A DNA stretch of 40,917 nt, from the NCBI GenBank assembly GCA_025966365.1, contig JAICWV010000013.1, positions 1 through 40,917 of the forward strand, given 5' to 3'. This DNA is from Chloroflexota bacterium (GTDB lineage Bacteria; Chloroflexota; UBA5177). The translations under genes and the position numbers were made by a program. Below, piece after piece: positions 33,922-40,917 of the stretch (positions are counted from its first letter, which is position 1; every line of letters starts with the position of its first letter). A model generated the notes under the pieces. The model had not been told where the DNA came from and did no database searches. It saw only the letters and a program-made list of their open reading frames with translations.

Positions 33922-34967
33922 TCGCCCCAACCATTCGCGGCGTGGGCATGTACGTGCCCGAGCGGGTCATGACCAACGCGGATCTCGAGCGCCTGGTGGA
34001 CACGTCGGATGAGTGGATTGCGTCGCGAACCGGCATCCGCGCGCGTCGTATCGCCGCCGACGATGAAACATCGTCCTCCATGGGAGTCAGGGCCGCTCGC
34101 TGCGCGATTGAGAACGCTGGCCTGACCCCGGACGACATCGATCTGGTGATCGTGGGAACCGCCACGCCCGACTACCCATTTCCGGCGACCGCCTGTCTGG
34201 TGCAGGATGCGCTTGGCATTCGCGGCGGCGCCTTTGACGTGGAAGCCGGCTGTACGTCGTTCATGTATGCAATGTCGGCCGCATCGTCTTTTGTAACGTC
34301 CGGAATGCACAGCAATGTGCTGGTCGTCGGAAGCGAAGTGCTCTCGCGGATTCTCGACTGGACCGACCGTTCCACCTGCGTCCTCTTCGGCGACGGCGCG
34401 GGCGCGGTGGTGGTCTCGGCCGGAGAGCACGCCTCGTTTGCGCCGCAATTCATCCTGGGCTCAGACGGCTCCGGTGGCCCGTCCCTGTGCGTTCCGGCGG
34501 GTGGGAGTGCCCGCCCCGCAAGCGATCAGACCGTGGCCGACCGCATGCACTTTGTGAAGATGGCGGGGCCGGAGGTATTTCGCTTTGCCACCCGGGTGGT
34601 CGAGGAATCGACCGGTCAGGTGCTGGAAAAGGCCGGGCTGACTCCGGGAGACATTGACCTCTTTATTCCGCACCAGGCCAATGTCCGCATCATCGACCAT
34701 GCCGTCAAGCGCTTGCATATCCCGCCGGACCGCGTGTTCCTGAATATCGATCGCTACGGGAACACGTCCAGCGCATCGATTCCAATCGCGCTCTTCGAAG
34801 CCCAGCAGCAGGGAAGGTTAAGGCCAGGTGACACGATTGTGACGGTGGGCTTTGGGGCTGGCCTCACCTGGGGCGCAGGTGCCATCCAGTGGATGGCCAA
34901 CATAGCGTCCGAAACCGAGAGCGATGTCATCACTGATTCGGAGCTGGTTTCGGCGACGGGAATATAG
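33918..34967 (+). CDS. fabH: 3-oxoacyl-ACP synthase III
   Basis: A 349-residue condensing enzyme that starts fatty acid synthesis from acyl-CoA and malonyl-ACP. The catalytic triad is Cys112 (VEAGCTSFMYAM), His252 (FIPHQANVRIIDH) and Asn282 (YGNTSSASIPIAL). TDEWIASRTGIRARR is the conserved N-terminal region. A C-terminal extension of about 18 acidic residues (ASETESDVITDSELVSATGI) is beyond the usual end. ATGA overlap with accB shows coupling. It is convergent with ybeY. Confidence 0.95.
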   Translation: MIAPTIRGVGMYVPERVMTNADLERLVDTSDEWIASRTGIRARRIAADDETSSSMGVRAARCAIENAGLTPDDIDLVIVGTATPDYPFPATACLVQDALGIRGGAFDVEAGCTSFMYAMSAASSFVTSGMHSNVLVVGSEVLSRILDWTDRSTCVLFGDGAGAVVVSAGEHASFAPQFILGSDGSGGPSLCVPAGGSARPASDQTVADRMHFVKMAGPEVFRFATRVVEESTGQVLEKAGLTPGDIDLFIPHQANVRIIDHAVKRLHIPPDRVFLNIDRYGNTSSASIPIALFEAQQQGRLRPGDTIVTVGFGAGLTWGAGAIQWMANIASETESDVITDSELVSATGI

Positions 34968-35009
34968 TGGATTCCCGGGGATTTGGTCCGATGGGCCGAA
35001 CCATGTGGA

Positions 35010-35513
35010 TCAGCCCTTTCTGAAGCCCAGTGCCCTCAGAGCCGACGTTTCCAGGCGTTCCATGTGCTCTGCCTCTACCTCGGTGGCATGGTGGTAGCCG
35101 AGAAGCTGGAGAGTGCCGTGGACGACCAGCCAGGCCATCTCCATGTCCAGTGAGTGACCCAGCTCTTCCGCCTGTCGCTGAGCGAATTCACAATCCACTG
35201 CCACCTCTCCCAGCTGCACCGGAAGGTCAGGCGGAAGGGGTGTGGGTTCTCCTTCAGCAAAGGCGAAAGACAGGACATCGGTGGGACGATCCACGCCGCG
35301 GTAGGTTCGGTTGAGCTCCTGCATCTCGGTGTCGCCGGTTACCCGCACGCTCACGTGGCCTTCGCGGCCGTCCAGAAGCTCAACTCCTGGAGCATCGAGG
35401 TTCCCAACCGCAACGAGGGTTTCCCGCACAGCCGCATCCATGGCCTCCGAATTGACCGAGTCCGCAAATGCAGGCGCCACGTCTACCTCGACGATGGCTC
35501 GGGGAACGGTCAC
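35010..35513 (-). CDS. ybeY: YbeY-like endoribonuclease with an altered zinc motif
   Basis: A 167-residue member of the UPF0054/YbeY family, which functions in 16S rRNA maturation and ribosome quality control. NRTYRGVDRPTDVLSFAF is the family signature. The zinc site normally reads HGxLHLxGYDH (three His). Here it is HGTLQLLGYHH: His132 and His142 are kept, the middle His is Gln136, and the Asp before the last His is His141. His141 might replace the lost ligand. It is translated from an overlap (35510-35513) with the upstream HD-phosphodiesterase gene, as is usual for pgpH-ybeY. Confidence 0.87.
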   Translation of the reverse strand: MTVPRAIVEVDVAPAFADSVNSEAMDAAVRETLVAVGNLDAPGVELLDGREGHVSVRVTGDTEMQELNRTYRGVDRPTDVLSFAFAEGEPTPLPPDLPVQLGEVAVDCEFAQRQAEELGHSLDMEMAWLVVHGTLQLLGYHHATEVEAEHMERLETSALRALGFRKG

Positions 35514-37606
35514 AGCACCTGACTCGCCGGTTGGGCCGGCTGTTCCACCTCGGGATATTCAACCCTGGGGTGATACAGGCCGTTGAGCACCGACAGGAAA
35601 GCTTCACGCGCCAGCTCGATGTCGCGCAGGGTCATCGGCGAATCATCCAGTTGGCCGCTCTCGATGCGCTCGCGAAAAATTCTGTCCACGGTCTCGCGTA
35701 TTCTGGCCGGTGAATGATCGCCGGTGGCTCGCACTGTGGATTCGCATACATCGGCCAGCATGAGCAGGGCCGATTCCTTCGTTTGCGGCTTGGGTCCGCC
35801 GTAGGTGAAGAGTGAGACGTCAACCGGGGCCTCGGCCTGCTCCCGGGCGCGGTGCAAGAAGTAGGCGATCTGGGTGGTCCCATGGTGCTCGGCAATCGCA
35901 TCGAGCACGAATCGCGGCAGCCGGTGCTGGTGCGCCAGTTTGAGTCCCTGGCCCACATGTCCGCGGATAATCCGCGCGCTCTCGTCCGGCCGCAGATCGT
36001 CGTGGATATTACCCTGCCCCAACTGGTTTTCGGCGAAGCACAGTGGGTTCTGGGTTTTGCCGACGTCGTGGTAGAGAGCGCAGATCTTGGCGACAAGAGC
36101 GTTCATGCCGATCTCGTCCGCCGCGCGCTCCATCATGCTGGCCAGAATCAAGCTGTGGTTGTAGGTTCCCGGAGCGCGTGCCATCAAGCGACGCAGGAGG
36201 GGATGGCTGGGCTGACCCAGTTCCAGAAGCTGCAGGGTGGTGGTTATCCCGAAATACCCGGAGAGAAGGGCAAAACCGCCGAGAGCGAGGGTAGACGAAA
36301 CGAAGCCGTTGAAAACAGCGGCAAAGAGGTACTCTCGCAGCGCCGCGGCATCGTACGATCGATCGAGCAGGGCAAAGGCGAGCGATGTGAGGATGCCGAA
36401 GAGCATCACATAGAGTCCGGCGAAGATAAATTGCTTCAGGCTCCGGAGTGAATGTATGGCCAGAGCGCCAGCCGCCCCGGTGAGGAAGTAATAGATCGTA
36501 ACTTCAAACGAATTCGACGTGACCCAGCCGGCAAGAATGGCAATGGCCAGAGCGATGGCGATAGCGGCCTCGGGAGCGCTGAGGGCGGCTGCAAAGATGG
36601 ACGCTGCGGCCACCGGAAGGAAATAGGGCAGGACCACATGGCCGTTGGTCAAGAAGCGTGATCCGGCCACGGACACGAGGATGCTGGCGTCGACGAGGAG
36701 GAGCAGACGCGGGTTTGCCAGGAATCCGGGATGAAAGGCGTGCAGGTACCAGAACAGTGTCGCCAGGACCAGAGTCGCAAAGACCGCCGATGCCAGCGTT
36801 CCCTGCCAGCCTGCACTCCCTGACTCCAGGCCCAGCGCATTGAGCTGATCCATCTCATGTGCGGTCACGATGTCTCCGCTGCGCACGACGACCTCGCCAG
36901 GATATATGGTGCCGACGATCCGCGCGATGCGATTGGCGGCCGCTTTCTGGCGCTGCCTGGTGGCAACGGGGTTGACAATTTCAGTCGGGGTAATGAATGC
37001 GGCCAGTATCTGTCCGATCACCGAGCGCTGGAGGACGGTCAAGTGCGGGGAGACAGTGCTGAGCAGTTCGATTTCGATCGCGGTGGTATCGCTCTGGCCG
37101 AAATGCCATTGCACAGCCTGGGACAGCAGCGACAGGCTGCGGCCGCGAACGATCTGAAGGTCCGACTTGTTGAGCGTGGCGACCTGATTGAGATTGGCGG
37201 GAAGGACGTCGGGCGGCTCCAATCTGCGGACGGCGGTGACTTTCTGGTCGTAGGTGTCGCTGCCGGTGATGATGGGCTTCAAGGCCTTGAAAAACGCCCG
37301 CGCCTCCTGAAGTCGCCGGATTGCGGGGCCGGTATTGCCGACATAGGACGGCGGCGTCGATTGCATCGCCTGCCGGCGGCGGGCGTTGGTGGCCAGGTGA
37401 TCGATATAGGTGATCTTGTGCTGCGCGACCACGGTTCGGTCCGACACCTCGCCCACCTGGAGTACCGGAGACTGTGGCTGGAAGGTAAAGAGGATCATGA
37501 GGGCGGCGAGCAGCGCGACGGCATTGAGAATGAATAGCACCCGGTGGACGGGCCTGAGATCCATCCGCGGCGTGTGCAGGAGGACAGAACGAACTGCGGA
37601 GTCCAT
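35510..37606 (-). CDS. 7TM-HD phosphodiesterase (PgpH/YqfF-like)
   Basis: A 698-residue membrane protein. One N-terminal helix (HRVLFILNAVALLAALMILF) precedes an extracytoplasmic 7TMR-HDED domain (about 50-260, VGEVSDRTVVAQHKITYIDH). Six to seven helices follow (about 270-465), then a cytoplasmic HD domain: TYNHSLILASMMERAA, CALYHDVGKTQNP, GHVGQGLKLAHQHRLP and IAEHHGTT. Listeria PgpH degrades cyclic di-AMP, and the HD pair and domain order match. Whether the ligand is c-di-AMP here is inferred. It lies between yqeY and ybeY, a common bacterial order. Confidence 0.92.
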   Translation of the reverse strand: MDSAVRSVLLHTPRMDLRPVHRVLFILNAVALLAALMILFTFQPQSPVLQVGEVSDRTVVAQHKITYIDHLATNARRRQAMQSTPPSYVGNTGPAIRRLQEARAFFKALKPIITGSDTYDQKVTAVRRLEPPDVLPANLNQVATLNKSDLQIVRGRSLSLLSQAVQWHFGQSDTTAIEIELLSTVSPHLTVLQRSVIGQILAAFITPTEIVNPVATRQRQKAAANRIARIVGTIYPGEVVVRSGDIVTAHEMDQLNALGLESGSAGWQGTLASAVFATLVLATLFWYLHAFHPGFLANPRLLLLVDASILVSVAGSRFLTNGHVVLPYFLPVAAASIFAAALSAPEAAIAIALAIAILAGWVTSNSFEVTIYYFLTGAAGALAIHSLRSLKQFIFAGLYVMLFGILTSLAFALLDRSYDAAALREYLFAAVFNGFVSSTLALGGFALLSGYFGITTTLQLLELGQPSHPLLRRLMARAPGTYNHSLILASMMERAADEIGMNALVAKICALYHDVGKTQNPLCFAENQLGQGNIHDDLRPDESARIIRGHVGQGLKLAHQHRLPRFVLDAIAEHHGTTQIAYFLHRAREQAEAPVDVSLFTYGGPKPQTKESALLMLADVCESTVRATGDHSPARIRETVDRIFRERIESGQLDDSPMTLRDIELAREAFLSVLNGLYHPRVEYPEVEQPAQPASQVL

Positions 37607-37612
37607 CGGCCC

Positions 37613-38062
37613 CTAGCGCTGTTGCAGCAACTGGCGGGCTATCGTATTCACGCGCGCCCCGTCCGCTTGCCCTCGCAATTGCGGCATTGCCGCCTTCATC
37701 ACCTTGCCCAGGTCGCCGGGCCCCTCGGCGCCGGTCTCGGCGATCGCGGCCTCAACAGCCGCGCGAACAGCATCGTCGTCCAGCTGCGCCGGCAGATAGG
37801 CTTCGAGGACGCGCATCTCGTCCAGCTCCTGGGCGGCGCTTTGTGCGCGCCCGGCCCGGTCATACTCCGTCGCTGCTTCCCGGCGCAGCTTGACCTGGCG
37901 GCGGATGACGTCGGCGTACTCGTCCTCGCTCAGTGGTGCTCGCTTCGCCACCTGGGCGTTTTTGGCTGCCGCCTTGAGCAGTCGAAGCGTTGAGAGCGCG
38001 GTACGGTCTCCCCCCTTGAGCGCCGTTACCAGGTCTCGGTCTACCCGATCTTCCAGAGCCAC
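37613..38062 (-). CDS. yqeY: YqeY-family (GatB/Yqey domain) protein
   Basis: A 149-residue helical protein: RDLVTALKGGDRTALSTLRL, then IRRQVKLRREAATEYDRAGR, ELDEMRVLEAYLPAQLDDD and DLGKVMKAAMPQLRGQADG. It shares the tail domain of GatB, suggesting tRNA binding, but has no amidotransferase catalytic domain. yqeY usually follows rpsU; no rpsU is here. It is the first gene of yqeY-pgpH-ybeY with a TATAAT element and a palindrome upstream. Confidence 0.93.
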   Translation of the reverse strand: MALEDRVDRDLVTALKGGDRTALSTLRLLKAAAKNAQVAKRAPLSEDEYADVIRRQVKLRREAATEYDRAGRAQSAAQELDEMRVLEAYLPAQLDDDAVRAAVEAAIAETGAEGPGDLGKVMKAAMPQLRGQADGARVNTIARQLLQQR

Positions 38063-38075
38063 TGCACACCTCGCA

Positions 38076-38106
38076 CTAGCGGGCCCGCTAGCCTGAGGGA
38101 ATTATA
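38076..38106 (-). promoter_or_regulatory. yqeY -10 element and 16-bp palindrome
   Basis: TATAAT reads on the minus strand at 38106-38101. The perfect palindrome CTAGCGGGCCCGCTAG is at 38076-38091, at about +3 to +18 of the predicted transcript. It could be an operator or a 5' stabilising hairpin. No matching -35 is evident, so the promoter is only partly supported. Confidence 0.5.
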
Positions 38107-38134
38107 GTGGCAAGGTCCGGACAGGCGTAGAATG

Positions 38135-39040
38135 TCAAGCCCTGAGATCGGCGCGAATGGCAGGATCCAGCTCCGAGGCAGGTGTCGGTCCCTCGAACCG
38201 GGCACTGATGATCCCACGCCGGTTGACGATGAACACCCAGGGCTCGGTTTGCAGATGCCATTGCAGGAAGGTGGCGGCGTAGCCGTCGGCCGGGTTGGCG
38301 TTCTTGTACACCTCGATGTGAATGAAGTTCACGCGACCCCGAAACTGGTTCTCGACCCGCTCGACGATCTCGGTTTCGGGCCCGCACATCCGACTCTCGC
38401 AGAAGGCCGGCGTGGAGAAAATCACGACGAGCGGCTTGCGCTGGGCGATAGCGGCCGCGATGCTCAGTTTGTGCATGTCGTCCGGCGGCCGGCCGGAGTC
38501 AAGGAGCTTGACCGGCATATCCCGACTGGTCGGATTATGAGACCGGGGGGCCGGTTCACCCACGTTGGGCGCGATACTGCGCTGGGCGACGGTAAACGTA
38601 TTGTGGAGGCTTCTCGGCTTGCCGCCAACGACCGTGGTGATCTGCACTCCCCACGGTCCCGCCGATTGGAAGCGCACATGCGCCACGAATACTCCCTTGA
38701 TGGAGAGGGCGCTGGCGTTGGCGGCAGTGTGAGGGAGGCCGCGGGTGAAGTCGCTGAAGTGGGCAGTCGTGCTGGATACCGCAGTCCCCTGTGTGCCCCG
38801 CAGGCGGAAGAAGGTAAGACGCGGATTGCCGGTGCTGACCGGGACGTTGTTGTTGAGAAGTCCGAAGGTGAACCGATTGGGGCCCACCGCCAGGTCGGTA
38901 CTGGCAATCACTGCCTGTACGCCTGCGGCCGAGGCATCGACCAATGTTGGCGTAGGGGACGGCCCGGCTGCCGAGCCGGGCATGCCGCATCCCGCGAGCA
39001 GGAAGGTGATAAGTGCGAGGGTGCCGAGGGTGATCCGCAT
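38135..39040 (-). CDS. Lipoprotein with a thioredoxin-like domain
   Basis: A 301-residue lipoprotein: lipobox FLLAGC (Cys18), then a Ser/Pro linker. The N-terminal half (about 45-165) is beta-rich (FTFGLLNNNVPVS, AHVRFQSAGPWGVQITTVV), resembling a copper- or heme-handling Ig-like module. The C-terminal half is thioredoxin-like: KPLVVIFSTPAFCESRMCGP with a CxxxxC pair in place of CxxC, then NFIHIEVYKNA and EPWVFIVNRRG. CxxxxC could bind metal (as in Sco proteins, where it is CxxxC) or form a disulfide. It ends 72 bp from yqeY and is cotranscribed from the LCP gene (gap 3 bp). Confidence 0.78.
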   Translation of the reverse strand: MRITLGTLALITFLLAGCGMPGSAAGPSPTPTLVDASAAGVQAVIASTDLAVGPNRFTFGLLNNNVPVSTGNPRLTFFRLRGTQGTAVSSTTAHFSDFTRGLPHTAANASALSIKGVFVAHVRFQSAGPWGVQITTVVGGKPRSLHNTFTVAQRSIAPNVGEPAPRSHNPTSRDMPVKLLDSGRPPDDMHKLSIAAAIAQRKPLVVIFSTPAFCESRMCGPETEIVERVENQFRGRVNFIHIEVYKNANPADGYAATFLQWHLQTEPWVFIVNRRGIISARFEGPTPASELDPAIRADLRA

Positions 39041-39043
39041 GCG

Positions 39044-40225
39044 TTACTGCTGGGTGAGGTCCTGATAGTCGCGGCCGAGGATGACCACGACCGGCGCTCT
39101 GGTGCCATGTACGGACTGCGTTACAGTCGGCGCCTGAAGGATGGCAGAGAGTGAGTGGGCCAGGGAGACATCACGGGCCGGCGAGGCCGAGTTGACCACA
39201 ACCAAGGTGTGGCTGTACTTGAACGAGTCGGCCGATCCGAATCCGGCCACGTGGATTCCCATGCCGGGTAACCAGGATGCGAGGGCTTCGGCTTGCCCCA
39301 GGACGCCGGACCCGTTCAGAACCTGTACGGCACCGGAATGGAGACCCCGCCGTGGGAACAGGGCGCGGGTGGTAGAGGTTATCCTTTGCCAGTCGGGCAA
39401 AAGGACGGAGCCGCTGCTGCTCCTGTATTGCGTGACGTCTGCGCTGCTCTCATCCAGAACGCTGGGCTGGATGACTGCGGCCTTCAATCGCTGAACGAGC
39501 GGGGGAACCTGGCTGTAGGGAAAGTTCGTGCGGATGTCAGCTGCCATGGAGTTGATAAGAGAGACGATCTGGAGGATGTTGGTCGGCTGCACCGCCGCCT
39601 CCTTGACCGCTGAGGCGATGATGGCATCCCGGCGCATACGCTCCGGCTCGCCGATGCGTCCCGAGGGCCCGGCCGCCATATATCCAAGTGCCGCCGCGCC
39701 GTCGAGATGGGCCGGACGTCTGCCTCCGCGTGCCAGCGAGAGTCCTCCATAGCCATCCACCAGGCGGCTAAACGTAGCAGGGTCGAGTGCCACGTAATAG
39801 GGAATGATGGTCCGGGTGACGCTCTGAACCGTGAGGAGCGCCAGCCGCGGACCTCCGTCAGCATAGGCGTCGGCAATCCTGTCCTGACCGAAACCGGGTA
39901 TGGAGACCCAGAGGCTGGGTGGTAGTGAGAGCAACCGGACCGTGTTCCGGCGGGGATCGTACGACGCCACCGCCAGATCGGACGTGGCCGTCCTGCGAGC
40001 GGTGAGGCCGAGGAAGAGGACATTCAGCCGGCCCTTGCCATTCCAGGAAATCGAGCCCGGTTGGGCTCGGATAAAGGAAGCAGCTGCCTGATTACTTGGG
40101 GAGAGGAAAAACCCCGCCGCTGCCAGGGCTGAGACGAGTAGAACGAGCCCGACCCCGCTCACCAGGGCGGCCCTCCATCCCATATGACTACGCACTCTGC
40201 CCGCGCGCCTATTGTGTACCCTCAT
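39044..40225 (-). CDS. LytR-CpsA-Psr-like protein with degenerate active site
   Basis: A 393-residue protein: basic N-terminus, one membrane segment (about 17-41), then an LCP domain (about 60-250) and a LytR C-terminal domain (about 300-390, GAVQVLNGSGVLGQAEALAS). LCP enzymes attach wall polymers to peptidoglycan. Here the usual ARSD is ATSD (TARRTATSDLAV) and the usual IPRD is LPPS (LLSLPPSLWVSIPG), so the conserved Arg and Asp are gone. YMAAGPSGR replaces the usual YARSR. The fold is clear, the catalytic set is not. GGGGAG precedes the ATG. The gene is divergent from the SRP RNA. Confidence 0.85.
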   Translation of the reverse strand: MRVHNRRAGRVRSHMGWRAALVSGVGLVLLVSALAAAGFFLSPSNQAAASFIRAQPGSISWNGKGRLNVLFLGLTARRTATSDLAVASYDPRRNTVRLLSLPPSLWVSIPGFGQDRIADAYADGGPRLALLTVQSVTRTIIPYYVALDPATFSRLVDGYGGLSLARGGRRPAHLDGAAALGYMAAGPSGRIGEPERMRRDAIIASAVKEAAVQPTNILQIVSLINSMAADIRTNFPYSQVPPLVQRLKAAVIQPSVLDESSADVTQYRSSSGSVLLPDWQRITSTTRALFPRRGLHSGAVQVLNGSGVLGQAEALASWLPGMGIHVAGFGSADSFKYSHTLVVVNSASPARDVSLAHSLSAILQAPTVTQSVHGTRAPVVVILGRDYQDLTQQ

Positions 40226-40273
40226 GTCTCCCCGTCAGACATACCGTACCACGAGGGCGCGATCCGGCGCGTA

Positions 40274-40303
40274 TGGACAGCGTGACCGGCCCCTGGGTAC
40301 ACT
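40274..40303 (+). promoter_or_regulatory. SRP RNA promoter
   Basis: TGGACA (40274-40279), 18-bp spacer, TACACT (40298-40303). The predicted start is at 40306-40311, at the 5' end of the closing helix of the RNA. Confidence 0.7.
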
Positions 40304-40305
40304 TG

Positions 40306-40580
40306 AGTGATCGTGCTAAGCGGGGAGCTAGCGGTGCCCTGTACCCGCAATCCGCTACAGCGGGGCGTAATTCCACGCTCGAGGCTCGGCGCAGCCGCGC
40401 CTGCCGATCGATTCGACGTTGAGAACCGGGTTCTACGCGGCGGAGCCCTGTGAATCCCGTCAGGTCCGGAAGGAAGCAGCGGTAAACAGCAAGCTTCGGG
40501 TGCCGTAGAGCGGCCTGGTTCGAGCCGGATCCCTTGGTAAGGCGGTCACGTTCCTGTCGACAGCGTGGTGCACGATCACT
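40306..40580 (+). ncRNA. ffs: Signal recognition particle RNA, large (Alu-containing) form
   Basis: A 275-nt RNA, close to the about 270-nt B. subtilis scRNA. The ends AGTGATCGTGC (40306-40316) and GCACGATCACT (40570-40580) pair over 11 bp. The Alu domain has the conserved GTGCTAAGCGGGGAGCTAGC (40313-40332), GGTGCCCTGTACCCGCAAT and CCGCTACAGCGGGG. The S domain has the universal Ffh-binding GTCAGGTCCGGAAGGAAGCA (40459-40478) and the returning GGGTGCCGTAG. GAACC (40423-40427) pairs with GGTTC (40517-40521). It directs membrane and secreted proteins to the translocon with Ffh. A promoter and a terminator flank it. Confidence 0.95.
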
Positions 40581-40590
40581 GGAAATGACA

Positions 40591-40624
40591 AAGTGGCCGG
40601 GCGATCGCCCGGCCACTTCCTTTT
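40591..40624 (+). terminator. SRP RNA terminator
   Basis: AAGTGGCCGGGC (40591-40602), GATC, GCCCGGCCACTT (40607-40618) is a perfect 12-bp palindrome, followed by TTCCTTTT. On the minus strand the same stem is followed by TTTGTC and may serve the ABC ATPase gene, making it bidirectional. Confidence 0.88.
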
Positions 40625-40634
40625 GACTACTTTG

Positions 40635-40917
40635 CTAGACGGCTGCGGCGGCGCCTACCGGAGATCGTGAGTGGGCAATGGCGATGCCGGTACTGGCGTC
40701 AAAGAGGTGCAGGTTGCTGGGATCGAGGACAACGCTGGTGGTGTCCCCGGTCTGGACATGGACATCCGGGCCGAACTCCGCCGTAAGCGCGGTGTTGCCC
40801 TTTGTCAGGTAGACGTGCTGCGAGCTGCCCAGATGTTCTACCACGTCCACCGTGCAGGTAAGCTCGTTCGGCGGCGTGCCGTCGTAGGTCTGCATGGGAA
40901 TGAGATGCTCCGGCCGC
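40635..40917 (-). CDS. ABC transporter ATP-binding protein, C-terminal part (MalK/UgpC-like)
   Basis: The frame is open to the right edge; about 94 residues are visible. RPEHLIP just before an internal ATG is the canonical 'VRPE' strand of the TOBE/OB regulatory domain. GDTTSVVLDPSNLHLFDAST continues it and ends near the C-terminus of sugar importer ATPases (MalK, UgpC, MsmX type). The nucleotide-binding domain is outside the window. It probably energises a carbohydrate ABC importer; which one cannot be told. Confidence 0.85.
   Translation of the reverse strand, partial: RPEHLIPMQTYDGTPPNELTCTVDVVEHLGSSQHVYLTKGNTALTAEFGPDVHVQTGDTTSVVLDPSNLHLFDASTGIAIAHSRSPVGAAAAV

Noticed and set aside
34968-35009. 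Terminator between fabH and ybeY
   Set aside because: Partial complementarity around GGTCC/GGGCC is interrupted and no U-tract follows.
40423-40521. Small (4.5S-type) SRP RNA only
   Set aside because: The S domain alone would end here, but the outer 11-bp helix and Alu motifs show the large form, 40306-40580.
40209-40616. Minus-strand 135-codon frame across the SRP RNA
   Set aside because: It runs through the complete SRP RNA, whose closing helix and Alu and S domains are unambiguous.

Overview
The window is about 41 kb of GC-rich, mostly housekeeping chromosome from a bacterium, with 45 or more genes packed tightly on both strands, many with 1-4 bp start/stop overlaps. I infer a member of the Chloroflexota or a close relative. 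The grounds are Pro/Thr-rich 'PTATP' linkers in an exported protein, an archaeal-type aspartyl-tRNA synthetase, the large (Alu-containing) form of SRP RNA, T-box control of leuS, and a PadR/HAAS pair. No 16S gene is present, so the placement is only suggestive. I see no IS element, prophage or CRISPR array. The only mobile-looking item is a decayed four-helix-bundle (S23-type) gene flanked by GTTGTCA heptamer repeats.

Layout. 1-2044: two membrane proteins of unknown role. 2045-6570 (minus): mutM, an ABC-F ATPase, coaE, a membrane-anchored thioredoxin and a MauE/DoxX protein as one operon. 6690-8937: an orphan OmpR-type regulator, ridA and two small genes. 8934-14322 (plus): rplU and rpmA with a leader hairpin, two tRNA-Ala genes, leuS with a T-box leader, and an ABC-2 transporter pair. 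14371-20338 (minus): a secreted Ig-like repeat protein, lepB-padR-HAAS, and rpsF-ssb-rpsR with a parvulin foldase. 20359-24487 (minus): mutL, folP, a conserved hypothetical, tRNA-Gly, folE and a 35-residue membrane peptide. 24492-29338 (plus): tRNA-Val, a NYN nuclease, trxB, aspS, the S23 pseudogene and mtaB. 29305-32088: Dabb protein, hotdog thioesterase, oligopeptide-binding lipoprotein and tRNA-Thr. 32144-34967: fabF-accB-fabH. 35010-40225 (minus): yqeY, a PgpH-like HD phosphodiesterase, ybeY, a lipoprotein thioredoxin and a degenerate LCP protein. 40274-40618: a complete large SRP RNA unit. 40635-end: the C-terminus of a sugar-type ABC ATPase.

The most unusual item is the leuS leader at 9749-10050. 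It has a complete T-box Stem I (kink-turn, AGTA-type specifier loop, specifier CUC = Leu) and a complete antiterminator/terminator (UGGU bulge, 11-bp terminator, six U). Between the two sits an intact tRNA-Ala(GGC) gene with G3:U70 and an encoded CCA. The sequences on either side of that tRNA pair with each other in a 12-bp helix with one bulged G, each arm 5 nt from the tRNA. The tRNA therefore sits on the tip of a riboswitch helix. RNase P processing would cut the sensor from the switch, but the helix could hold the halves together. I know of no described T-box of this kind.
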